A stretch of DNA of 11,308 bases. Source: Chloroflexi bacterium RBG_16_60_22 (GTDB taxonomy: Bacteria; Chloroflexota; Dehalococcoidia; Dehalococcoidales; RBG-16-60-22). The DNA is taken from contig MGNX01000059.1 of NCBI GenBank assembly GCA_001796935.1, positions 162-11,469 of the forward strand. Direction: 5' to 3'. The translations under genes were made by a program, and so were the position numbers. Within the stretch, counting starts at the first letter, position 1; the number at the start of each line of letters is the position of its first letter. The notes beneath the pieces are model-generated. The model was not told where the DNA came from. It ran no database searches and was given only the letters and a program-made list of their open reading frames with translations. Shown in pieces: positions 6,210-11,308 of this stretch.

Positions 6210-6653
6210 ATGGATATAAAAGAACTGGAAAAAAGAGTCAGGGCTATCGAGGACCTGGAAAAGATAAAACAAATGCACCGGGAATATATGTCCTGCCTGG
6301 ATAACCTGGAATTTAAAAAGGCGCTGGACTTTTTCACCGAGGACGCCGAGGTGGAAGTCCGGTTTTCCGGGGTGCTGAAAGGCAAGGAGAACTTTTCGCA
6401 GATATACCTGGGTACCCTGGCCACCAGACGGACCGAGCGTTATGACGGTCACCTGGTCGGCCAGCCGGTTATCGCCGTCGATGGGGACACCGCCCGGGGA
6501 CACTGGCTGGTCTATATGTTCTTTTCCAGGCCCACCGTGGAATGGGTGCAGGGAAGGCACGACTGCGAATACCGCAAGGAAAACGGGGAATGGAAGTTCA
6601 GCCAGCTGAAATTCGCCCGGACACTGGCTTCCAAACCTGATTTATTCCCGTAA
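6210..6653 (+). CDS. SnoaL-like (NTF2-fold) protein, short form with BaiE-like Tyr/Asp/His
   Basis: This 147-residue single-domain SnoaL_4/NTF2-like protein is third in the tandem set and lacks the C-terminal tail of the two long forms. It begins with the same heptad-like helix (MDIKELEKRVRAIED). Tyr26, Asp31 and His81 (context RYDGHLVGQ) match the spacing of Tyr30, Asp35 and His83, the catalytic residues I recall for bile acid 7-alpha-dehydratase BaiE, and the following DGDTARGHW strand matches the BaiE TATGRWYL strand. A lyase or isomerase acting on a small hydrophobic compound is a reasonable inference; bile acid as substrate is not implied. AAGGAG 6 bases before ATG and a 12-base gap from the previous stop place it in the same operon. 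It ends 35 bases from the end of the convergent fabF. Of the three it is the best candidate for an active enzyme. Confidence 0.85.
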   Translation: MDIKELEKRVRAIEDLEKIKQMHREYMSCLDNLEFKKALDFFTEDAEVEVRFSGVLKGKENFSQIYLGTLATRRTERYDGHLVGQPVIAVDGDTARGHWLVYMFFSRPTVEWVQGRHDCEYRKENGEWKFSQLKFARTLASKPDLFP

Positions 6654-6657
6654 GTCG

Positions 6658-6683
6658 AAAACGCACCGGGATGTCACTGGTGC
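6658..6683 (-). terminator. Weak candidate terminator for fabF in the convergent gap
   Basis: In the 35-base gap between the two stops, GCACC (6663-6667) pairs with GGTGC (6679-6683) around an 11-base loop. Read on the minus strand this hairpin is followed by GTTTTC, a short T run as in an intrinsic terminator for fabF. The stem is only 5 base pairs, so the call is tentative. Nothing better is visible for the rightward operon. Confidence 0.25.
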
Positions 6684-6688
6684 CGCTG

Positions 6689-7948
6689 CTACCTGTATTT
6701 TCGGAAAACCAGCACCGAGTTGTGCCCGCCGAAGCCGAAGGCGTTGGACACGGCGGTAAGTATCCGTACCTTCCTGGCGACGTTAGGAACGTAGTCGAGG
6801 TCACAGGCGGGGTCAGGTTGGGTAAGGTTGATTGTCGGCGGCAGGACGCCGTGGTGCAGGGCCAGGACGGTGATGACCGCCTCGATACCCCCCGCCGCCC
6901 CGATGAGGTGACCTATCATCGACTTGCTGGCGGAAATGGGGATGCTTTTAGCGCGGTCGCCGAAGACGCTCTTGATGACGTTGGTCTCCATGCGGTCGTT
7001 GAGGGGCGTTGCCGTCCCGTGGGCGTTAATATAGTCCACCTCGTCCTGGCTGACGCCGCCGCGGTCCAGGGCCAGTCTCACGGCGCGGGCGGCGCTGGCG
7101 CCGTCCGGGGCCGGCCGGGTAAGGTGGAAGGCATCGCTGGTGTTGCCGTAACCCGTGATTTCGGCCAGAATGGGCGCGCCCCGCGCCAGGGCGCAGCCGG
7201 CCTCTTCCAGGACCATCATGGCAGCCCCTTCCCCCATGACAAAGCCGTCACGGGCGGCATCGAAGGGGCGGCAGGCACCCGGAGGGTCATCGTTGCGGGT
7301 AGACAGGGCGCGGATATTGCTGAATGCGGCCATCACCAGCGGGATAATCGGGGCCTCGGTGCCGCCCGCCAGCATCACCCGGGTATAGCCGTCGCGGACC
7401 AGCTCGTAGGCCTGGCCGATGGCGTCGCTGCCGCTGGAGCAGGCGGATGACGGGGCGTAGTTCACCCCCTTGGTGCCCAGGAGCAGGGATACCTGGACGG
7501 AAGCGGCGTCCCCGGTCATGGTGGGGGCCAGAATGGGGTCCACCCGCCGCGGGCCGTGCTTCACCATCACCAGCATCTGCCGGTAGGCCGAGAGCAGGCC
7601 GCCGACGCTGGTGCCGATGATGACCCCGGTCTCCAGGGCGTTGTCCGGGGTGATTTTAAGTCCCGCCTCCGCCACTGCCTGAAAGCTGGCCGCCACCCCG
7701 AACTGGGTGAAACGGTCCATGCGCTGCGCCTGCTTCCGGCTGACGTAGCGGACGGGGTCGAAGCCCTTGACCTCGGCGGCAATCTTCGTCTCGAAGTCGG
7801 TCGTATCGAAGCTGGAAATATAGCCGACGCCCGACTTCCCCGAGACGAGGGATTCCCACGTGGTGGGGATATCCAGGCCGACGGGGCTGACGGCCCCCAG
7901 CCCGGTGACGACGACGCGATGGGGGGCATTACTTTGGTTACGTTTCAC
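6689..7948 (-). CDS. fabF: Beta-ketoacyl-ACP synthase II
   Basis: FabF catalyses decarboxylative condensation of malonyl-ACP with acyl-ACP in fatty acid elongation, in the cytoplasm. The 419-residue length is normal for KAS II. The thiolase-fold active site is complete: nucleophile Cys170 (SSACSSG), His310 (NAHGTATPLND), Lys342 and His347 (SKSMIGH). The GFGGHN glycine-rich loop is near the C-terminus and the GEGAAMMVLE strand is at 239-248. The start is the GTG at 7948: an in-frame stop lies 12 bases upstream and no in-frame ATG occurs before the conserved HRVVVTGLGAVSPVG. The ribosome site is weak. The gene stands alone, with no ACP or FabD/FabG beside it, divergent from uvrA and convergent with the SnoaL operon. 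A polyketide-type KAS is possible but nothing around supports it. Confidence 0.94.
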   Translation of the reverse strand: MKRNQSNAPHRVVVTGLGAVSPVGLDIPTTWESLVSGKSGVGYISSFDTTDFETKIAAEVKGFDPVRYVSRKQAQRMDRFTQFGVAASFQAVAEAGLKITPDNALETGVIIGTSVGGLLSAYRQMLVMVKHGPRRVDPILAPTMTGDAASVQVSLLLGTKGVNYAPSSACSSGSDAIGQAYELVRDGYTRVMLAGGTEAPIIPLVMAAFSNIRALSTRNDDPPGACRPFDAARDGFVMGEGAAMMVLEEAGCALARGAPILAEITGYGNTSDAFHLTRPAPDGASAARAVRLALDRGGVSQDEVDYINAHGTATPLNDRMETNVIKSVFGDRAKSIPISASKSMIGHLIGAAGGIEAVITVLALHHGVLPPTINLTQPDPACDLDYVPNVARKVRILTAVSNAFGFGGHNSVLVFRKYR

Positions 7949-7985
7949 GCGTAATTTTCACTTTTATCGGGGGGTTACAATTACG

Positions 7986-8014
7986 AGTATAACAGCCGGA
8001 ATAGTCCCGCACAA
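7986..8014 (-). promoter_or_regulatory. Candidate fabF promoter, TTGTGC-17-TATACT
   Basis: On the minus strand, TTGTGC (8014-8009) and TATACT (7991-7986) are spaced by exactly 17 bases. The -10 matches at five of six positions and the -35 at three. Initiation near 7979 would give a leader of about 30 bases before the GTG at 7948. Confidence 0.5.
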
Positions 8015-8025
8015 CGGAATTCCAT

Positions 8026-8045
8026 AGTACTTTGTTACTGGTACT
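8026..8045. repeat. Imperfectly spaced inverted repeat AGTAC-N10-GTACT between the divergent promoters
   Basis: AGTAC (8026-8030) and GTACT (8041-8045) form an inverted repeat of 20 bases overall, upstream of both candidate promoters. The size is right for a dimeric repressor such as LexA, which often controls uvrA, but the bases match neither CTGT-N8-ACAG nor GAAC-N4-GTTC. With 5-base arms it could be chance. Confidence 0.25.
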
Positions 8046-8056
8046 CCGCACTTTCC

Positions 8057-8086
8057 TTGTTGTGCTTTAATCGTTAGTGTTACAAT
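8057..8086 (+). promoter_or_regulatory. Candidate uvrA promoter, TTGTTG-18-TACAAT
   Basis: TTGTTG (8057-8062) is followed after 18 bases by TACAAT (8081-8086), five of six matches for the -10. Transcription would begin near 8093, about 30 bases before the uvrA ATG at 8124. Confidence 0.45.
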
Positions 8087-8123
8087 CTTAAGTAGGGCTT
8101 TAGTAGGGGTCATTTAAGACAGT

Positions 8124-10967
8124 ATGCCGTCAGATGCCATTATCGTTAAGGGTGCCCGTGAGCACAACCTGAAAAATATCGACGTTACCATCCCCCGCGA
8201 TAAACTGGTGGTTATCACGGGCGTTTCCGGCTCCGGGAAGAGTTCCCTGGCCTTCGATACCGTCTATGCCGAGGGACAGCGCCGCTACGTGGAGTCGCTC
8301 TCCGCCTATGCCCGCCAGTTCCTGGGACGGATGGAGAAACCGGAGGTCGATTACATCGGGGGGCTGAGCCCGGCCGTCTCCATCGACCAGAAGGGGCCGA
8401 GCAAAAATCCCCGCTCCACGGTGGGCACGGTGACGGAAATCTACGATTACCTCCGGCTGCTCTTCGCCCGGGTGGGGCACCCCCACTGCCCCCGGTGCGG
8501 GCGGGAGATTACCCTCCAGACGGTGCAGCAGATTGTGGACGCCGTCCAGAACCTGCCGGAAGGCAGCCGCATCATGGTCCTGGCGCCCCTGATTCGCGAC
8601 CGCAAGGGGGAGTACCAGGCGGTCTTCGACGACCTGCGCAAGCAGGGCTACGCCCGCGTCCGGGTGGACGGTGAAATCCACGAGCTTACCGAGTCCATCC
8701 AGCTGGACAAGTTCAAGAAACACTCCATCGAGGTGGTCGTCGACCGCCTCGTCGTCGGGCAGAGCGGCAACCGGAGCCGCAGCGCCGACTCCGTCGAGAC
8801 CGCCCTCAAGATTGGCGCCGGCGTGGTGCTGGTGTCTATCATCGGCGGCGAGGAGCTGCTTTTCTCGGAGCACTTCGCCTGCGTCCACTGCGGCATCAGC
8901 CTGGGGGAGATTGCCCCCCGGACCTTTAGCTTCAACAGCCCCCACGGCGCCTGTCCATCCTGCACCGGCCTGGGTTTCAAACAGGAAATCGACCCCGACC
9001 TGGTGGTGAACAAAGACCTGTCTATCCTCCAGGGCGCCATCCGGCCGTGGCAGTTCCATAACTGGTACCTCTACCGGGTGGAGCCCCTGGCCCGCTCCCA
9101 CGGCTTCTCCCTGCATACCCCGCTGAAGGACCTGACGAATGAGCAGCTCGACCTGCTGCTCTACGGCGAGGGCGGCGAGAGCTACACCTACCGCAACCGC
9201 TTCGGGCGGGAGCGGCGCTATTCCGAGGGCTTCGAGGGCGTGATACCCACCCTGGAACGACTCTACCGCGACACGGAGTCGGAGAACTCCCGCGCCAACA
9301 TCGAGCGCTACATGGTGCTGAAACCCTGCCCCACCTGCGAGGGGAAACGCCTCAAACCGGAGTCGCTGGCGGTGACCATCGGCGGGCGGACCATCATGGA
9401 CGTCACCGGCATGGCCGTCGGGCAGGCCCTGGAGTGGGTGGACGGCATCCCGAAGAGCGTGCTCAGCGAGCGGGAGAACATGATTGCCCACCAGATACTC
9501 AAGGAGATTAACACGCGGCTGGGCTTCCTCAAGGACGTGGGGCTGGACTACCTCACCACGGACCGCGCCTCGGCCACCCTGAGCGGCGGCGAGGCCCAGC
9601 GCATCCGCCTGGCCACGCAGATAGGCAGCGGCCTGATGGGGGTGCTCTACGTCTGCGACGAACCCACCGTGGGCCTGCACCCGGCGGACGACTACCGGCT
9701 GATACAGACGATGCAGCGCCTGCGCGACCTCGGCAATACCATCCTGGTGGTGGAGCACGACGAGGCCATGATGCGCGCCGCCGACCATATTATCGACATG
9801 GGGCCCGGCGCCGGCGAGCACGGCGGCTGGATTGTGGCCGCCGGGACCCTGGAAGAAATCATGGACTGCCCGGAATCGCTGACCGGCCAGTACCTCAGCG
9901 GGGCGAAGCGGATTCCCCTCCCGGAGAAGCGGCGGCCCGGCAACGGGGCGGAGCTGGTCATCAGGGGGGCCCGGCAGAACAACCTGAAAAATATCAATGT
10001 GCGTATTCCGCTGGGGCGGTTCGTCTGCGTCAGCGGCGTTTCCGGCAGCGGCAAGAGCACTCTGGTCGACGAGATTCTCTACCGCAAGCTCGCCCAGCTC
10101 TTCTACCGCTCGCGGGAGCGCGCCGGTGCCTGCGATGAAATCCTCGGGGTGGAGCATATCGACAAGGTCATCAACATCGACCAGTCGCCCATCGGGCGGA
10201 CCCCCCGCAGCAACCCGGCCACCTATACCGGCACCTTCACCCCCATCCGCGAGCTCTTCGCCACCGTGCCGGACGCCCGCCTCCGCGGCTACGGGCCGGG
10301 GCGGTTCTCCTTCAACGTCAAGGGCGGGCGCTGCGAGGCCTGCCGCGGCGAGGGGTACATCGAGATTGAGATGCAGTTCCTGCCGGACGTCACCGTCCCC
10401 TGCGAGGTCTGCAAGGGGGCGCGCTACAACCGGGAGGCGCTGGAAATCAGGTTCAAGGGGATGAACATCGCCGAGGTGCTCGATATGACGGTGGCGCAGG
10501 GGCGGGAGTTCTTCGCGAATATCCCCCGCATCAAGGGCAAGCTGGAGACCCTCAACGACGTGGGGCTGGGCTATATCCACCTCGGGCAGCCGGCCCCCAC
10601 GCTCTCCGGCGGGGAGGCGCAGCGGGTCAAGCTGGCCACCGAGCTTTCCAAGCGCTCGACGGGCAAGACGCTCTACATCCTGGACGAGCCCACCACCGGG
10701 CTGTCCTTCGAGGACATAGCGGCGCTGCTGCGGGTGCTGCAAAGGCTGGTGGATGCCGGCAACACGGTCATCGTCATCGAGCACCAGCTGGACGTGATGA
10801 AAAACGCCGATTATATTATCGACTTGGGCCCCGGCGCCGGCGATAAAGGCGGCTACGTGGTGGCCACCGGCACCCCGGAGGAGATAGCCGGGATAGAGAC
10901 CTCGGCCACGGGGCAGTATTTAAAGAGGGTGCTGAGGGGGGAGAGTGCCGTGGGGGTGGGGGGATAG
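8124..10967 (+). CDS. uvrA: Excinuclease ABC subunit A
   Basis: UvrA is the damage-sensing ATPase of nucleotide excision repair; as a dimer it loads UvrB at lesions in the cytoplasm. The 947-residue length is normal and both ABC modules are intact. The first has Walker A GVSGSGKSS (33-41), signature LSGGE (486-490) and Walker B Asp512/Glu513. The second has Walker A GVSGSGKST (638-646), LSGGE (827-831) and LDEP with Asp854/Glu855. Zinc modules have their cysteines at 253, 256, 277, 280; at 402 and 405; and at 737, 740, 760, 763, close to E. coli positions. ATG 8124 gives the usual N-terminus (AIIVKGAREHNLKNI); the ribosome site before it is weak. The last ten residues are Gly/Val-rich and not conserved in the family. 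uvrB and uvrC are not in the window. It appears monocistronic; no clear terminator follows. Confidence 0.97.
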   Translation: MPSDAIIVKGAREHNLKNIDVTIPRDKLVVITGVSGSGKSSLAFDTVYAEGQRRYVESLSAYARQFLGRMEKPEVDYIGGLSPAVSIDQKGPSKNPRSTVGTVTEIYDYLRLLFARVGHPHCPRCGREITLQTVQQIVDAVQNLPEGSRIMVLAPLIRDRKGEYQAVFDDLRKQGYARVRVDGEIHELTESIQLDKFKKHSIEVVVDRLVVGQSGNRSRSADSVETALKIGAGVVLVSIIGGEELLFSEHFACVHCGISLGEIAPRTFSFNSPHGACPSCTGLGFKQEIDPDLVVNKDLSILQGAIRPWQFHNWYLYRVEPLARSHGFSLHTPLKDLTNEQLDLLLYGEGGESYTYRNRFGRERRYSEGFEGVIPTLERLYRDTESENSRANIERYMVLKPCPTCEGKRLKPESLAVTIGGRTIMDVTGMAVGQALEWVDGIPKSVLSERENMIAHQILKEINTRLGFLKDVGLDYLTTDRASATLSGGEAQRIRLATQIGSGLMGVLYVCDEPTVGLHPADDYRLIQTMQRLRDLGNTILVVEHDEAMMRAADHIIDMGPGAGEHGGWIVAAGTLEEIMDCPESLTGQYLSGAKRIPLPEKRRPGNGAELVIRGARQNNLKNINVRIPLGRFVCVSGVSGSGKSTLVDEILYRKLAQLFYRSRERAGACDEILGVEHIDKVINIDQSPIGRTPRSNPATYTGTFTPIRELFATVPDARLRGYGPGRFSFNVKGGRCEACRGEGYIEIEMQFLPDVTVPCEVCKGARYNREALEIRFKGMNIAEVLDMTVAQGREFFANIPRIKGKLETLNDVGLGYIHLGQPAPTLSGGEAQRVKLATELSKRSTGKTLYILDEPTTGLSFEDIAALLRVLQRLVDAGNTVIVIEHQLDVMKNADYIIDLGPGAGDKGGYVVATGTPEEIAGIETSATGQYLKRVLRGESAVGVGG

Positions 10968-11063
10968 TGTTTTGCCCCGTTAACAAGATGGCGGGAAAGA
11001 TAAAAATAAATAGTTGAGATAATTGAATTGGATAGTTGGTTCTTGAACTATATAAACTCTGTA
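10968..11063. other. AT-rich gap after uvrA, composition break
   Basis: Immediately after the uvrA stop, G+C content falls from well over 60% to about a third. CCCG and CGGG (around 10976-10995) could pair weakly, but there is no T run, so no terminator is called. The reading frame used by the downstream partial gene is open from 11010, so coding could begin in this gap at TTG 11028 or TTG 11043. Confidence 0.5.
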
Positions 11064-11308
11064 ATGGAACTAAATAGATTACTCGGTTTGAGTTTTATAT
11101 GGGATGGTGAAGAATATAAAAGCGTAGGCGCAAGAACACCGATAGGTGAGTCAATTAAGATGGTCGGCGTTTTTCACAATGAGCGTGATTATAGTAGAAG
11201 AAATGTTGAGATAGCAAAGCTAAGCATGTTAGTTAGGGACTTGCATACTATAGAAAAGCATGAACAGAGATTGTTAAATGAAATAAAAAAAATATTACGT
11301 GATACGGA
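11064..11308 (+). CDS. Hypothetical protein, AT-rich, 3' end outside the window
   Basis: The frame is open from ATG 11064 to the right edge (81 codons, no stop) and encodes MELNRLLGLSFIWDGEEYKS and onward, with a charged, probably helical stretch in the second half (RDLHTIEKHEQRLLNEIKKI). I recognise no family. The same frame extends upstream without stop to 11010, and TTG 11028 or TTG 11043 would add 12 or 7 residues; no strong ribosome site decides among them. Codon use is AT-rich, with AAA, ATA, TTA and AGA frequent, quite unlike uvrA and every other gene here. This suggests acquired DNA or a mobile-island border. It could be non-coding by chance, but 81 open codons in such AT-rich sequence with plausible amino acid content favours a real gene. 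Confidence 0.5.
   Translation, partial: MELNRLLGLSFIWDGEEYKSVGARTPIGESIKMVGVFHNERDYSRRNVEIAKLSMLVRDLHTIEKHEQRLLNEIKKILRDT

Noticed and set aside
5913..6560. A 215-codon minus-strand open frame over the SnoaL-like genes
   Set aside because: It spans two real genes and their gap in antisense, has no family match by eye, and is explained by codon bias.
6671..7450. A 259-codon plus-strand open frame over fabF
   Set aside because: It is antisense to an intact fabF with its catalytic Cys-His-His. There is no recognisable domain and no ribosome site.
4919..7948. SnoaL-like genes beside fabF as a polyketide biosynthesis cluster
   Set aside because: fabF is on the opposite strand with its own promoter. 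There is no ACP, chain-length factor, ketoreductase or cyclase, and the SnoaL-like genes belong to the regulator operon. The adjacency looks incidental.
8130..10784. An 884-codon minus-strand open frame over uvrA
   Set aside because: uvrA on the plus strand has every expected motif. The antisense product is low-complexity Ala/Gly/Val/His sequence typical of shadow frames in high-GC DNA.
10976..10995. CCCG/CGGG hairpin after uvrA as a terminator
   Set aside because: The stem is only four base pairs with a loop of about 12 bases and no T run after it.

Overview
The window is a high-GC bacterial chromosome segment, roughly 60% G+C by eye. It drops sharply in one regulatory intergenic region (about 3954-4217) and again after base 10968. 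Tight gene packing, GTG starts, tandem SnoaL/NTF2-fold paralogues, a membrane-linked molybdoenzyme, and the general look of UvrA and FabF fit an uncultured Chloroflexota (Dehalococcoidia-type) anaerobe. This placement is an impression from protein style, not a phylogenetic result.

Left block (1-3953, minus strand): a three-gene operon for a membrane-bound complex iron-sulfur molybdoenzyme. Transcription order is a four-cluster ferredoxin subunit (PsrB/DmsB type), an eight-helix quinone-interacting membrane subunit (NrfD/PsrC type), and a bis-MGD molybdopterin catalytic subunit that runs off the left edge. The genes are separated by 2 and 10 bases. The catalytic subunit has no Tat leader, so the complex probably faces the cytoplasm. 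By recalled sequence it resembles the acetylene hydratase branch of the family, but it lacks that enzyme's key Asp.

Centre (3954-6653): an AT-rich divergent control region holds a perfect 8-4-8 palindrome and opposed promoter-like elements. A rightward operon follows: a Crp/Fnr-family regulator and three tandem SnoaL-like (NTF2-fold) proteins. The first two are long paralogues with a shared C-terminal signature. The third is a short single-domain form that keeps the Tyr/Asp/His set known from bile-acid dehydratase BaiE. The simplest reading is one regulon in which the Crp-type protein controls both the redox complex and the NTF2-fold proteins. The substrate is unknown.

Right block (6689-10967): fabF (minus strand), convergent with the SnoaL operon, and a complete uvrA (plus strand), divergent from fabF. 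A 175-base intergenic region between them carries recognisable promoter elements for both. These are ordinary housekeeping genes.

Tail (10968-11308): composition changes abruptly to AT-rich, and a coding frame of unknown function runs off the right edge. This may be the border of an acquired segment. No tRNA, rRNA, CRISPR array or insertion sequence was seen.
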